This document shows positions 28,027 through 37,722 of a DNA stretch of 64,000 nt, piece after piece (positions within the stretch are counted from its first letter, which is position 1; every line of letters starts with the position of its first letter). Under the pieces are notes generated by a model. The model ran no database searches and was not told the origin of the DNA. It saw only the letters and a list, made by a program, of their open reading frames with translations. Source of the DNA: Frederiksenia canicola (GTDB taxonomy: Bacteria > Pseudomonadota > Gammaproteobacteria > Enterobacterales > Pasteurellaceae); the NCBI RefSeq assembly GCF_011455495.1, contig NZ_CP015029.1, forward strand, positions 1 through 64,000, read 5' to 3'. A program made the translations under genes and the position numbers.

Positions 28027-29136
28027 TTATTTACCAAGAAGAAAGCCAAGAAATCCTTTTTTATTCTTCTGTGCTGTTGAGCGAGAAAGCATACCTATCA
28101 CTTTCATTGATAAAGTGACTATTTCATTTTTACCCTGTTTTCCTAAATTAATTGAAAGGACTTTATTGCTGTCTGTTTTTTTAAGAAACGGAATAACTGC
28201 ATCCACTTGGCTTTTAATTAAAGTCTCAATATCAGCCTTAACCATTAGTTTTGATGTTTCTAATTTACTATCTGAAAGACAAATAAACGTACGAATTGGT
28301 TTGCCTGTAGTGCTTCTAATTCGCTCACACTCATCTAAAAACTGTTTAGCTACACGTAAAGAACCAATCCGACGCTCAACGATTAAAACGAAGTTATTAC
28401 TTTCTTCAATATAATGATGAAAATCTTCTTTATTAACATTGAAGATAGGTTGATCATAAATAATAAAATTGTATTTATTAGTTACAGAACTGGATAATTT
28501 GCTTGGAGCACCTTTATATAAGCTTAAATGCTCATCAAATTCAACTACATCATTTTGTAATTTTTTATCAAACATTAAATCTAAATCTTGTGATCCATTT
28601 GAGCCTTGAGCAAGTAAGACTGGAATCTTTTTCGTTTTAGCAATTACATCAGCAACGTGAGCACTAATAAGACTTGAACCAATTCCACCTTTACACCCTA
28701 ATATACTAATTTTAATCGTATGACGAACTAGTGGAATATTCACCCCAGATAAAACTTTCTCGATCATCTGACCAAGCTGTGTATCCGCATTAAAGTAGAG
28801 AACACCTTCATCTAGTAGCTTTTGTGAAAGTGAAATAGAGTCACTTTGACCTAATACACAACACCACACATTCTGTGGAATAATGCTATGGATACTTTCA
28901 GTAATTGTATGGGAGTCACTTACATTACCAATATCAACAATCACGCCCAAAGTTTCTTCTTCAGAAAAATCCGCATTGGTAATACTAAAAATATCACCAT
29001 TAACAATCTCGACATTTTCCAAACCACGTGTACGTAACATCTGAGCTACTTGCATTCTAAGCCCATCATGTTCGGATAGAATAACTATTTTACGTACGCT
29101 ATCAATTGCAACGTTATCTTTATCAAGTAATAGCAT
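28027..29136 (-). CDS. tadZ: TadZ, ParA/MinD-like localisation protein
   Basis: TadZ localises the tad machine to a cell pole. It is 369 aa. The N-terminal about 125 residues form a receiver-like domain (VRKIVILSEHDGLRMQVAQML), followed by an atypical ParA ATPase domain with a deviant P-loop, ISILGCKGGIGSSLISAHVA. The missing Lys-Thr/Ser pattern of standard Walker A is known for TadZ. It lies between rcpB and tadA. Confidence 0.9.
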   Translation of the reverse strand: MLLLDKDNVAIDSVRKIVILSEHDGLRMQVAQMLRTRGLENVEIVNGDIFSITNADFSEEETLGVIVDIGNVSDSHTITESIHSIIPQNVWCCVLGQSDSISLSQKLLDEGVLYFNADTQLGQMIEKVLSGVNIPLVRHTIKISILGCKGGIGSSLISAHVADVIAKTKKIPVLLAQGSNGSQDLDLMFDKKLQNDVVEFDEHLSLYKGAPSKLSSSVTNKYNFIIYDQPIFNVNKEDFHHYIEESNNFVLIVERRIGSLRVAKQFLDECERIRSTTGKPIRTFICLSDSKLETSKLMVKADIETLIKSQVDAVIPFLKKTDSNKVLSINLGKQGKNEIVTLSMKVIGMLSRSTAQKNKKGFLGFLLGK

Positions 29137-29159
29137 AAATTAACCTTTTATATTATTTA

Positions 29160-29660
29160 TTATTTAGTTTTTAATTGAACTTGGGAGTTACTTTTAGATG
29201 CACAAGGGATATATGGGTCAAAAGTCATCATATCTTCTGCAGTCTCTACTTTACATTTAGCTCGTTTAGGTGCTACATATTGAATTTCAATATACAACGG
29301 ATAAACATCTTTTTTCACTTTACTGCGTTCTAAGCTTATCTGCTTAGCTTCTACATTTAGATTAACTAACTTTTCTTTTACGCTTTTGGCTAATTTCTCG
29401 GTAGATTTATTTGCCCAAATAATATGCACTTTCTTACTATAACTAGATCCAACATCTCGTGCCACTTTTTGAGATACTGAGGCAATAGTTTCATCTGCAT
29501 TATCTGCAATAACATATCTCTTTATTTGTACTTGGCTATTTAAATGAGAAATGCTCTTTGTTGGATATTCTGGGTTAACATTCTCGACTAGCTCATTTCC
29601 ACTAATTGCAAAACCTGATGCGGAAACCAGTCCAAATAATAATACTATTATGCTTCTCAT
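29160..29660 (-). CDS. rcpB: RcpB, tad outer-membrane-associated protein
   Basis: RcpB is required for Flp pilus export with the secretin RcpA; its biochemical role is unclear. The 166-aa product has an N-terminal signal MRSIIVLLFGLVSASGFAISG and a Lys-rich periplasmic part. The assignment rests mainly on position between rcpA and tadZ and on size; the primary sequence is poorly conserved. Its start overlaps the rcpA stop by 4 bases. Confidence 0.78.
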   Translation of the reverse strand: MRSIIVLLFGLVSASGFAISGNELVENVNPEYPTKSISHLNSQVQIKRYVIADNADETIASVSQKVARDVGSSYSKKVHIIWANKSTEKLAKSVKEKLVNLNVEAKQISLERSKVKKDVYPLYIEIQYVAPKRAKCKVETAEDMMTFDPYIPCASKSNSQVQLKTK

Positions 29661-31045
29661 TGAATGAACCCTCCATTTTTCAAGAAATTAGTTGTCAATG
29701 TTTTATGGTAAACCTCTTTAAATGACGTTGTGTTAAAGAAACGTTCCATTGTCCCTGTTCTTTCAAAGTTAGGATACACAATATCTTCACTATTAACTGG
29801 TTTAACCAAATTAACTGTTGCAACAATGACAAGCTCTTTACTCTCTCTAGATGATGATGCATTACGGAACAATGATCCTAGAATTGGAATATCACCTAGA
29901 ACAGGAACTTTAGAAATGTTTTCAATATCATTTTTAGTTAATAAACCACCTAATACAAAGCTTTCACCATCTGCAACTTCAAAGGTTGATTTAGAACGGC
30001 GCGTATTAAAATAAGGAAGGCTCGAATCATCAATTTTATAATTTCCCGCAATTGTGCTCACTGATTGAGAAAGAATTAAACGGATACGATTATTTTTCTG
30101 GATTTTAGCACCCACAGCTAATTGAATACCAAATTCCTTATAAATAACATTCAACTCACCATCTTTATTGCGTTGAGTAAATGGCACTTCTCCACCGACT
30201 AAAATATCAGCAGTCTCCCCAGATAACATTGAAATGTTTGGTTCTGACAAAATCTTACCATTCTCCTGATTGTCTAATGCATTAATAAAAAGGTTTAAAT
30301 TATTTGCATTAATTAATGCAATATTTGCACCCGCACCAGTAAAGGCCCCAGAAATAGAAACATTTCCAAGATTTTTAAATAAGTTACCTTGTAAATTGCT
30401 CCAATTTACCCCAAGAGCATCAGATAATTTTTTATTAACCTCCACAACGGTTAACTTAACATTAACTTGAGTAGCTTCATCAACGGTAGCAGTAGTAACC
30501 ACTTCATCATATTGATGTTTATCTAAGAATGGAATAAGTTCCTCTTTACCATCCCGAGTAATTTTTGTTTCAATCGTTTTTTTCTTCGCTCCAGAAGCAG
30601 CACCGACAATATTAGTAGCCTCCTCTAACTCCTCAGCTGATTTTGCTTTACCATCAATTACATAAGCTTTACCCACTTTTTTAACTAATAAGTTACTGTT
30701 AGGCAATGTAATTTGAGCTGGACTATCGGAGTTAGAGATATTACTAATAACTGTATTCACATTAATAATGTCGCTAGAAATTGGTGTTCCATCCTCGCTA
30801 AAAGCGATAACTTCTGACTTACCCTCTTCTTTAGCATAAATCATAAAGCTACGGTCATCTAAAATCTCATAATCAGCCACGCTTGGAGAAGAAACAAAAA
30901 CCGTATCAATTTTTTGTTTTGTTCTAATAATTTCACTCTGCCCCTGTTCTAGGTTAAAGGTAGCGGCAAATACATTTGAAAGTAATAATGTTCCAAATAA
31001 ACTTGCATAAGCGAATTTCTTAAATTTATTATTTAGCATTTGCAC
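29657..31045 (-). CDS. rcpA: RcpA, CpaC-type outer-membrane secretin
   Basis: RcpA forms the outer-membrane pore for the Flp pilus. It is 462 aa (or 460 from the second Met at 31039). The N-terminal signal is KKFAYASLFGTLLLSNVFA. A pilus/BON-like N-domain follows with FVSSPSVADYEI, and then the C-terminal secretin domain with EPNISMLSGETADILVGGEVPF and VPVLGDIPILGSLFRN, the classic secretin end motif. It overlaps rcpC by 17 bases. Confidence 0.94.
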   Translation of the reverse strand: MQMLNNKFKKFAYASLFGTLLLSNVFAATFNLEQGQSEIIRTKQKIDTVFVSSPSVADYEILDDRSFMIYAKEEGKSEVIAFSEDGTPISSDIINVNTVISNISNSDSPAQITLPNSNLLVKKVGKAYVIDGKAKSAEELEEATNIVGAASGAKKKTIETKITRDGKEELIPFLDKHQYDEVVTTATVDEATQVNVKLTVVEVNKKLSDALGVNWSNLQGNLFKNLGNVSISGAFTGAGANIALINANNLNLFINALDNQENGKILSEPNISMLSGETADILVGGEVPFTQRNKDGELNVIYKEFGIQLAVGAKIQKNNRIRLILSQSVSTIAGNYKIDDSSLPYFNTRRSKSTFEVADGESFVLGGLLTKNDIENISKVPVLGDIPILGSLFRNASSSRESKELVIVATVNLVKPVNSEDIVYPNFERTGTMERFFNTTSFKEVYHKTLTTNFLKNGGFIQ

Positions 31046-31853
31046 TTCCTCTTAATTCTCTTACAAGAGTTCCACGGTGATTTGTTGGTTCAGATTGATG
31101 ACTTGGTAATACAATAAGTTTAGATTTAGTTTCTAACGTATAGAATTTTTTTACATCCTTTGCGTTAATTTTAACACTGACATAACCAATGTAACCTTCA
31201 CTTCGCTCAGAAGTAGTAATACTTGAGTTATCTGTTTTTTTCTCATCAACTTTATTCTTTTTAACTTGTAATACGGTTAAGTTGTCCATCAATTTAATTA
31301 AGTTCTTTTTATCTGTTTTCTTGTTATCTAAATCTTGTTGCTGATTAAAAACAGATACAGAGTCACCTTGGCGAAGGGTATCTAAAATATACTCTTCGGT
31401 ATCTTTGATGTAAATTCGATAGGCTACTTCTTGGGTAGAGTCTAAACTTGAGATGATAAAACGACTATCTTCAGGTGAGATCAAATTATTTTCTGACAGT
31501 AAAGAACCTGCTGTGATATTCTCATTCGTTAAGAAACCTTGTAAAGAAGTGGCATTCGCTCCCGCTATGAATTGAGTTAAGTCGGATTTGACTAATGGGC
31601 TAGTTTGTTCCACTTTTAATTCAGAGAGAGTGTAATCGTCTGCTTGCAGAAGAATGCCTTTAGATAGTTCCCGATTTGCCACTGCGGTCATAATAACGAC
31701 TTCTGGCACTTTTTCTTTAGATTCTGGAGCGGCTTGAGTCTCCGTTTGAGTGGTGGTTGGTTGTGTTGCTTCATCAGAGGGAAGAAGAAATAACCCGCCA
31801 ACCCCAATAATCAGGATAATAATAGAGAGAAAGAAGAGTGCTCTATAGTTCAT
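31029..31853 (-). CDS. rcpC: RcpC, CpaB-type periplasmic assembly protein
   Basis: RcpC (CpaB/RcpC family) is a membrane-anchored periplasmic protein with a SAF-like domain. In Aggregatibacter it influences Flp pilin modification. It is 274 aa, with N-terminal anchor LFFLSIIILIIGVGGLFLL, a Thr/Gln-rich linker, and the SAF-like region VVIMTAVANRELSKGILLQADDY. It follows tadV in the standard order. Confidence 0.88.
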   Translation of the reverse strand: MNYRALFFLSIIILIIGVGGLFLLPSDEATQPTTTQTETQAAPESKEKVPEVVIMTAVANRELSKGILLQADDYTLSELKVEQTSPLVKSDLTQFIAGANATSLQGFLTNENITAGSLLSENNLISPEDSRFIISSLDSTQEVAYRIYIKDTEEYILDTLRQGDSVSVFNQQQDLDNKKTDKKNLIKLMDNLTVLQVKKNKVDEKKTDNSSITTSERSEGYIGYVSVKINAKDVKKFYTLETKSKLIVLPSHQSEPTNHRGTLVRELRGSANAK

Positions 31854-31907
31854 ATTTAGCCCTTATTTAAAATTAACATAGTCATATTATTTTTAAAGCG
31901 TAATAAA

Positions 31908-32330
31908 TTATAGATTAAAGAGAGCGAGATTGGTTAGGTAACCGAGACTAATCGCAACGCCATAAGGTAATCCATTACGCTTGATTGATGTTTTGAAAAA
32001 TAACCATCCAATGATGATCAATAATAGCCCGAAAAAAGAAGTAAAAACAAAAAAAGATAAAATTTGCTCAGAGGGAATTGTTAGCATCAGCACGGTAATT
32101 AACTTTATATCACCTGCACCGATCACATTGAAAAGAAACAGAAGAAAGCCAATAGAAAGTGAAATTAGTGCAGGTGTAATATACAACTCACCATTTAATA
32201 AATAACCAAAAGGAATTACTAAAAAAAGCAATACTAATATAATATTATTACTTATAACTCTTGAGTTTATATCTGTCCAAGATAATCTTATAAGTAATAA
32301 TATTATTGTTGTTTTTAATAAGACGATCAT
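31908..32330 (-). CDS. tadV: TadV, Flp prepilin peptidase (CpaA family)
   Basis: TadV cleaves the leader from Flp1, TadE and TadF. This 140-aa polytopic membrane protein carries the two aspartates of GXGD-type peptidases: the first in RLSWTDINSR (about residue 20) and the second in VIGAGDIKLI. No clear Shine-Dalgarno precedes the ATG at 32330; instead a 32-bp perfect palindrome lies 12 bp upstream, so translation may be low or need processing. Confidence 0.92.
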   Translation of the reverse strand: MIVLLKTTIILLLIRLSWTDINSRVISNNIILVLLFLVIPFGYLLNGELYITPALISLSIGFLLFLFNVIGAGDIKLITVLMLTIPSEQILSFFVFTSFFGLLLIIIGWLFFKTSIKRNGLPYGVAISLGYLTNLALFNL

Positions 32331-32342
32331 ATTTGTATGATT

Positions 32343-32374
32343 GTAGCTAGCCTATAACGTTATAGGCTAGCTAC
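32343..32374. repeat. Perfect 32-bp palindrome between flp and tadV
   Basis: GTAGCTAGCCTATAAC is followed directly by its exact reverse complement GTTATAGGCTAGCTAC. As RNA it would form a 14-16 bp hairpin between the highly expressed pilin gene and the rest of the operon. No T-run follows on the minus strand, so it is better explained as an mRNA-stabilising or processing hairpin, or a partial terminator, than as a full terminator. Confidence 0.75.
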
Positions 32375-32388
32375 CTTATGCAAATCAA

Positions 32389-32616
32389 CTATTTAAGTTG
32401 AGGAACTGCTGTCTCCACAGAACTTGTTAATGCTTTGAATTTCTCTACAATTTTACCAATGAAACTATCATTACCATAGAATACTGCAACAACAAGTGCC
32501 GCCATTACTACAGCGATTAAACCGTATTCAATTGCAGTTACCCCTTTCTCATTTTCTTTAAAACGACGGATTGATTCTGTTACTGCGATATATGCTTTAG
32601 TAGTTAAGTTAAACAT
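32389..32616 (-). CDS. flp1: Flp type IVb major pilin
   Basis: Flp is the structural subunit of the tight-adherence pilus. It is 75 aa, with the basic leader ESIRRFKENEKG, processing expected after this Gly, and the mature start VTAIEYGLIAVVMAALVVAVFYG with Glu5-Tyr6, the Flp signature. The gene is first in the operon and preceded by GGAG. Only one flp gene is present; some relatives have flp1 and flp2. Confidence 0.95.
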   Translation of the reverse strand: MFNLTTKAYIAVTESIRRFKENEKGVTAIEYGLIAVVMAALVVAVFYGNDSFIGKIVEKFKALTSSVETAVPQLK

Positions 32617-33104
32617 TTTCGTTCTCCAAGTGAAGTCCTCGTTAGGACATTTTAATAAATAAACATTAATTTTTTTAATCCCACATCAATCGTGGTGTGT
32701 TCATTTTACTCTTAATGATTAAAAGCACAATTATCAAAACTAAACCTATAATTTTTTTACAAAGGAAAAATTGTTTTAATTTTGTAATCACAAACAATCA
32801 AATCCCATAACACAAAGAAAAACAAGAGATTTTATTGTATCGCTTTTGTTAAAAAGAGCTTTAATAAGACTGTTTAAAAGTTCATTCCTTACATAAATTT
32901 TAATTTTTAACGATAAAAATTGAGCTATTTAGTAAGTTATTGATTGTTTTTTAGGCAAAAATACTGACAAAAGCCTTTAAACATACAAAATATTGCTGAC
33001 GCTATAGCTTTATACGCTTTAGAGAACACCTTCCTTAAATAAGTAAAAGATATCATTGCTATATATGATATCTTTTCTTTTGTCCATGTAATGAAATAAA
33101 CTTT
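32617..33104. promoter_or_regulatory. Long AT-rich upstream region of the tad operon
   Basis: This is 488 bp without a convincing ORF. It must hold the flp promoter. A small hairpin GTCC/GGAC with loop TCGTTA lies near 32633-32646 in the 5' leader. TTGATA and TAAGAG with a 17-bp spacer occur on the minus strand near 32711-32739, but the -10 match is poor. The grxA-proximal end holds the terminator listed separately. No uptake signal was seen. Confidence 0.4.
33047..33078 (-). terminator. Hairpin after grxA
   Basis: AAAGATATCA and TGATATCTTT form a stem near 33047-33076, with T-rich sequence on both strands. It lies just downstream of the grxA stop on the minus strand. Confidence 0.6.
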
Positions 33105-33368
33105 CTAAAGTTCAATGCCAAATTTTTCTTTGACTAATGGCTGGAAATCAGAAAAACCGCCAACATGCACGTTATCTAAGAAAATTTGTGGCACAGTGGC
33201 AACCGGTTTGCCTACGCGAGGTTCTAGATCTTCTTTTGAAATGCCTTCAGCGATCATATCTACGAATTTGAAATCAAAATCAGGTAATTCTGCTTTCATT
33301 TTTTCCGCTAATGCTTTGGCACGGGTACAGTATGGGCAGGTCAAGCGACCGAAAATTTCTACGTACAT
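33105..33368 (-). CDS. grxA: Glutaredoxin 1
   Basis: This is a GSH-dependent dithiol glutaredoxin that reduces ribonucleotide reductase and protein disulfides. It is 87 aa, matching GrxA length, with active site CPYC at residues 12-15, the cis-Pro block ATVPQIFLDNVHVGG, and a single thioredoxin-fold domain. It is the first core gene to the right of the accessory block. A paired uptake-signal hairpin separates it from typA. Confidence 0.95.
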   Translation of the reverse strand: MYVEIFGRLTCPYCTRAKALAEKMKAELPDFDFKFVDMIAEGISKEDLEPRVGKPVATVPQIFLDNVHVGGFSDFQPLVKEKFGIEL

Positions 33369-33393
33369 AGTTTTTCCTTATATAGGTAATGAA

Positions 33394-33458
33394 ACAAGCG
33401 GTAAGATTGTAACAGAATTTTGCAAATTGCAAAAAATTGCTCGGATCTTACCGCTTGT
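33394..33458. terminator. Inverted uptake-signal pair after typA
   Basis: ACAAGCGGTAAGAT (33394 on) faces ATCTTACCGCTTGT (ending 33458), with TTTTGCAAATTGCAAAAAA between. It probably ends the typA transcript. Confidence 0.6.
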
Positions 33459-33494
33459 ACAAGCAAAGTGCGGATCGAAATCCGCCTTTAACCA

Positions 33495-35342
33495 TTAATG
33501 TGTGCTCGTGCTTGTAGTGGTACGGCTTGCACGCTTACGTTCCACTTCGGTGAGCAGTTTTTTGCGGATACGCACAGAAGTCGGGGTAACCTCCACTAAC
33601 TCATCGTCATCAATAAATTCTAACGCTTGTTCAAGGCTGAATTTTACTGGTGTAGTCAAAGTTAAGGCATCGTCTTTACCTGATGCACGCATATTAGTAA
33701 GCTTTTTACCCTCTAATGGGTTTACGGTTAAGTCGTTTGAGCGGCTGTGAATACCGATGACCTGCCCTTCGTAAATCTCCACACCGTGATCGATCATCAA
33801 CTTACCACGGTCTTGCAAGGCATAGAGTGAATAAGCGAGAGCTTTACCGGTGCCGTTTGAAATCAGTACACCGTTGATACGCTGACCAATTTCACCTGGT
33901 TTTACATCATCATAATGGCTGAAACTGGAGTAAAGTAAGCCCGTACCGGATGTCATTGTCATAAATTCATTACGGAAACCGATTAAACCACGGCTTGGGA
34001 TGATGTATTCTAAACGGGTACGGCCTTTGCCGTCTGGCATCATATCACGCACTTCACCTTTACGAATACCAAGGGCTTCCATCACCGCACCTTGATGCTG
34101 TTCTTCGATGTCGATAGTCACTTGCTCGAACGGCTCTTGTTTGCGACCATCAATTTCTTTGAAAATGACTTTCGGGCGAGAAACCGCTAATTCATAGCCC
34201 TCACGACGCATATTTTCAATCAGCACCGACAAGTGTAACTCACCGCGACCCGATACGCTGAACACATCTGAATCGTCAGTTTCTTCCACACGCAACGCTA
34301 CGTTATGTACCAACTCTTTCTTTAAACGTTCTAAAATTTGGCGTGAGGTGACGAATTTACCTTCTTGACCACAGAATGGCGAAGTATTTACGCAGAAGAA
34401 CATCGTTACGGTTGGCTCATCAACTGAAAGTGCTGGTAACGCCTCCACATTGTTGATATCGCAAAGGGTATCAGAAATGTTGAGTTCGCCTAAACCCGTG
34501 ATTGCAATAATATCGCCTGCGTAGGCTTCCGTTGCTTCATAACGTTGTAAACCTAAGTGACCAAGCACTTGACCCACACGCCCATTACGAGTTTTGCCTT
34601 GAGCATCAATCACCGTAACAGGTTGGTTTGGTTTGACTGTACCACGTTTGATACGACCGATACCGATAACACCTAAGTATTTACTGTAATCCAGTTGAGA
34701 AATTTGCATTTGGAATGGATCTTCTAACTGCACATCTGGCGGTGAAACGTGTTCTACGATCGCTTCAAATAATGGATCCATATTTGGTGCTAATTCTTCG
34801 TGCTCTAAGCCCGCTACGCCGTTTAATGCTGATGCATAGATAATTGGGAAGTCTAATTGCTCATCGCTTGCACCTAAATTAACGAATAAATCAAACACTT
34901 GATCCACTACCCAATCAGGACGAGCCCCTGGGCGATCGACTTTGTTGATCACGACGATGGGCTTTAAACCGTGAGCGAAGGCTTTTTGGGTCACAAAACG
35001 GGTTTGCGGCATTGGACCATCGAAGGCATCCACCACTAACAATACGGAATCCACCATCGAAAGCACACGCTCTACTTCGCCACCAAAGTCGGCGTGTCCT
35101 GGGGTGTCCACAATATTGATGCGGTAGCCGTTCCAGTTAATTGCGGTATTTTTTGCCAAAATCGTGATGCCACGCTCTTTTTCAAGATCATTGGAGTCCA
35201 TCACACGTTCATCCGTATCGCCACGGCTCGTGTCTAAGGTGCCTGAAAGTTTGAGTAATTTATCAACTAAGGTGGTTTTACCGTGGTCAACGTGAGCAAT
35301 GATTGCGATATTACGCAGTTTATTTGTATCGATTTGTTGCAT
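33495..35342 (-). CDS. typA: Ribosome-associated translational GTPase TypA/BipA
   Basis: TypA (BipA) is a translation-factor GTPase that assists 50S assembly, with roles in cold growth and stress. It is 615 aa. The G-domain motifs are [26 protein letters not shown] and [13 protein letters not shown]. Then come EF-Tu/EF-G-like domains II, III and V and the BipA-specific C-terminal domain ([42 protein letters not shown]). Length and motifs indicate an intact gene. Confidence 0.97.
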   Translation of the reverse strand: MQQIDTNKLRNIAIIAHVDHGKTTLVDKLLKLSGTLDTSRGDTDERVMDSNDLEKERGITILAKNTAINWNGYRINIVDTPGHADFGGEVERVLSMVDSVLLVVDAFDGPMPQTRFVTQKAFAHGLKPIVVINKVDRPGARPDWVVDQVFDLFVNLGASDEQLDFPIIYASALNGVAGLEHEELAPNMDPLFEAIVEHVSPPDVQLEDPFQMQISQLDYSKYLGVIGIGRIKRGTVKPNQPVTVIDAQGKTRNGRVGQVLGHLGLQRYEATEAYAGDIIAITGLGELNISDTLCDINNVEALPALSVDEPTVTMFFCVNTSPFCGQEGKFVTSRQILERLKKELVHNVALRVEETDDSDVFSVSGRGELHLSVLIENMRREGYELAVSRPKVIFKEIDGRKQEPFEQVTIDIEEQHQGAVMEALGIRKGEVRDMMPDGKGRTRLEYIIPSRGLIGFRNEFMTMTSGTGLLYSSFSHYDDVKPGEIGQRINGVLISNGTGKALAYSLYALQDRGKLMIDHGVEIYEGQVIGIHSRSNDLTVNPLEGKKLTNMRASGKDDALTLTTPVKFSLEQALEFIDDDELVEVTPTSVRIRKKLLTEVERKRASRTTTSTSTH

Positions 35343-35385
35343 TGATATTTCTTAATTGTAAGGCGGAAATCTCCGCTGAGAGAGA

Positions 35386-35410
35386 TAAAAGGTGGACAAA
35401 CGCCCACCCT
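35386..35410 (-). repeat. Extragenic palindrome upstream of typA
   Basis: On the minus strand CGTAGGGTGGGCGTTTGTCCACC folds with GGTGG/CCACC-type arms. It begins with the same CGTAGGG seen at 6950 and resembles the palindrome at 1682. It is likely a REP-like element. Confidence 0.4.
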
Positions 35411-35485
35411 ACGAAAGCTGAATTGTGATTTAGATCACAAAAAAGACGGGCGATTATACCGATTTTTCTGCCGAACGGCTAGGAA

Positions 35486-35543
35486 ACAAGCGGTCAGATT
35501 TCCGAAAATTTTTGCAAATTTTCCTGAGAAAGTGACCGCTTGT
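35486..35543. terminator. Inverted uptake-signal pair after recR
   Basis: ACAAGCGGTCAGATTT faces AGTGACCGCTTGT, with TTTTGCAAA between; it is placed immediately downstream of the recR stop. Confidence 0.6.
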
Positions 35544-35544
35544 A

Positions 35545-36150
35545 TTAGAGTTGAATGTCCCGCCGTCCTGCAAAGGAATGGGAAAGACTGGTGCCATCGA
35601 CCATTTCTAATTCACTGCCAACTGGAATGCCATGGGCGATGCGGGTGACTTTGATGTTATGCACCATACACATCTCGGCGATGTAGTTGGCGGTGGCGTC
35701 GCCTTCAATGGTGGGGTTGGTTGCTAAAATCACCTCATGGAACGACTCATTTTCCAAGCGTTGTTGCAATAAATCTAAGCCGATTTCCCGTGGACCAATG
35801 CCATCAAGCGGTGAAAGGTGTCCCATCAATACAAAATATCGCCCTGAAAATTGCCCGGTTTGTTCAATCGCTTGAATGTCGGCGGGCATTTCGACCACAC
35901 AAAGCTGCCCGCTCATTTGTCTGCGGTAGTTTTGGCAAATGGCACATTCGTCTTCTTCAGTGAAGGTACGGCAGGATTTACAGTGCCCGATATGGGTCAT
36001 CGCTTCGTTTAACGCTTTGGATAACGCCACCCCACCTTTGCGGTTGCGTTGTAAAAGGTGATACGCCATGCGTTGTGCCGATTTCGGACCAACGCCTGGC
36101 AACGCTCGCAGGGCTTCGATTAAATTTTCAAGTAAAGGGCTGGTTTGCAT
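35545..36150 (-). CDS. recR: Recombination mediator RecR
   Basis: RecR, with RecO, loads RecA on SSB-coated gaps. It is 201 aa, with N-terminal helix-hairpin-helix [21 protein letters not shown], the C4 zinc finger [17 protein letters not shown], and the Toprim domain ([26 protein letters not shown]). LPLDGIG is replaced by LSPLDGIGP, as in other gammaproteobacteria. It stands alone; the usual dnaX-ybaB neighbours are not in the window. Confidence 0.97.
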   Translation of the reverse strand: MQTSPLLENLIEALRALPGVGPKSAQRMAYHLLQRNRKGGVALSKALNEAMTHIGHCKSCRTFTEEDECAICQNYRRQMSGQLCVVEMPADIQAIEQTGQFSGRYFVLMGHLSPLDGIGPREIGLDLLQQRLENESFHEVILATNPTIEGDATANYIAEMCMVHNIKVTRIAHGIPVGSELEMVDGTSLSHSFAGRRDIQL

Positions 36151-36343
36151 AGGTTTTGGGCTTAAACAAAAATCGGCATTTTAGGCGGTAAATCGTGATT
36201 GCTCAAGTTTTGGTAAAAAATTTGTCTAAACTGACCGCTTGTTAGAGCCAAAGCGACGGTTTTCCGCTATAATCGCCGCCCGATTATCCTATGAGATAAT
36301 TCCTTTCTTTTATAAAGTTAATTCAAACTGAGAGTTGAAACTA

Positions 36344-37588
36344 ATGACAACAGAAAATATCAGCACACCAAAACAGGTGTTCGTTGGCTTACAAATGCTA
36401 TTCGTTGCATTTGGGGCTTTGGTCTTAATGCCACTTATTACTGGGCTTGATCCTAACACAGCCTTACTGACCGCAGGTATCGGCACGCTACTTTTCCAAC
36501 TTTGTACCAAAGGGCAAGTACCGATCTTCTTGGCCTCTTCTTTTGCGTTTATCGCTCCTATTCAATACGGCGTACAAACTTGGGGAATTCCCGTCACGAT
36601 GGGCGGTTTGGTCTTCACTGGTTTGGTCTATTTCGCTTTATCGGCGTTAGTGAAAACCAAAGGCGTTGCGATTTTGGATAAACTGTTCCCACCAGTTGTG
36701 GTTGGCCCGGTGATCGTGATTATCGGTTTAGGGCTTGCCCCTGTGGGCGTGAATATGGCGTTAGGTAAAACAGGCGACGGCTCAGCGGTATTGTTCCAAT
36801 ATGACCAAGCGATTATTGTGTCGATGGTGACACTTATTACCACGTTGATCGTCGCGGTATTCACCAAAGGCTTGATGAAACTAGTGCCGATTATGTTTGC
36901 GATTGCGGTGGGGTACATTTTGTCGATTTTTATGGGCATTGTGAATTTCCAACCGATTGCGGATGCACCGTGGTTCAGCCTGCCAAATATCACCGCTCCA
37001 GAATTCAAACTGGAAGCGATTTTATACTTGCTGCCAATTGCACTTGCTCCAGCCGTTGAACACGTTGGTGGAATTATGGCAATCAGTTCAGTAACAGGGA
37101 AAAACTTCTTAAATAAACCGGGTTTACACCGCACTTTATTAGGCGATGGTGTGGCAACTTCGGCAGCGGCATTCCTGGGCGGTCCACCGAATACCACCTA
37201 TGCAGAAGTTACGGGAGCCGTAATGCTTACCAAAAACTTCAATCCACGAGTGATGACTTACGCAGCAATTTGGGCAATTGCCATTTCGTTCTGTGGGAAA
37301 GTCGGCGCATTTTTGCAAAGTATTCCAACGGTGGTGATGGGCGGCATTATGATGTTAGTGTTCGGTTCGATTGCTGCAGTGGGTATGAGTACCTTAATTC
37401 GTGCTCGTGTTGATATGAGCGAAGCCCGCAACTTGTGTATCGTGTCCGTCGTCATGACTTTTGGTATTGGACATATGTTAGTCAGCATTGGCTCGTTCTC
37501 ACTACAAGGCATTAGCCTCTGTGCGATTGTGGCGATTGTGTTGAACTTAGTGTTACCGAAATCCAAAGAAGCAAAAGAACAGCACTAA
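36344..37588 (+). CDS. uraA: Uracil permease (NCS2 family)
   Basis: UraA is a proton-coupled uracil importer of the inner membrane. It is 414 aa with about 14 hydrophobic segments. The N-terminal block is FVAFGALVLMPLITGLDPNTALLTAGIGTLLFQ, and the NCS2 substrate-site signature includes APAVEHVGGI (conserved Glu). GGPPNTTYAEVTGAVMLTKNFNPRVM is the second site. The ATG at 36344 has GAGAG 8-10 bases upstream; a TTG at 36335 was rejected. It is followed by a strong terminator. Confidence 0.95.
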   Translation: MTTENISTPKQVFVGLQMLFVAFGALVLMPLITGLDPNTALLTAGIGTLLFQLCTKGQVPIFLASSFAFIAPIQYGVQTWGIPVTMGGLVFTGLVYFALSALVKTKGVAILDKLFPPVVVGPVIVIIGLGLAPVGVNMALGKTGDGSAVLFQYDQAIIVSMVTLITTLIVAVFTKGLMKLVPIMFAIAVGYILSIFMGIVNFQPIADAPWFSLPNITAPEFKLEAILYLLPIALAPAVEHVGGIMAISSVTGKNFLNKPGLHRTLLGDGVATSAAAFLGGPPNTTYAEVTGAVMLTKNFNPRVMTYAAIWAIAISFCGKVGAFLQSIPTVVMGGIMMLVFGSIAAVGMSTLIRARVDMSEARNLCIVSVVMTFGIGHMLVSIGSFSLQGISLCAIVAIVLNLVLPKSKEAKEQH

Positions 37589-37603
37589 TTCTTTTAAAAC
37601 GTG

Positions 37604-37642
37604 AAAAGCACAAGGGAGTCTGATCAACCCCTTGTGCTTTTT
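37604..37642 (+). terminator. Intrinsic terminator after uraA
   Basis: AAAAGCACAAGGG and CCCTTGTGCTTTT (arms 37604-37616 and 37628-37640) are followed by TTT. It is a strong 13-bp stem with an 11-base loop. Confidence 0.9.
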
Positions 37643-37648
37643 TGTTTG

Positions 37649-37711
37649 AAAGCGGTCAGTTCCACGAAATATTTTGCAAATTGCAAAAAATTATGAGGAT
37701 CTGACCGCTTG
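37649..37711. terminator. Inverted uptake-signal pair between uraA and fhuA
   Basis: AAAGCGGTCAGTTCC faces GGATCTGACCGCTTG with TTTTGCAAATTGCAAAAAA inside. It is convergent and serves the fhuA end on the minus strand. Confidence 0.55.
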
Positions 37712-37722
37712 CTATCATTTAT

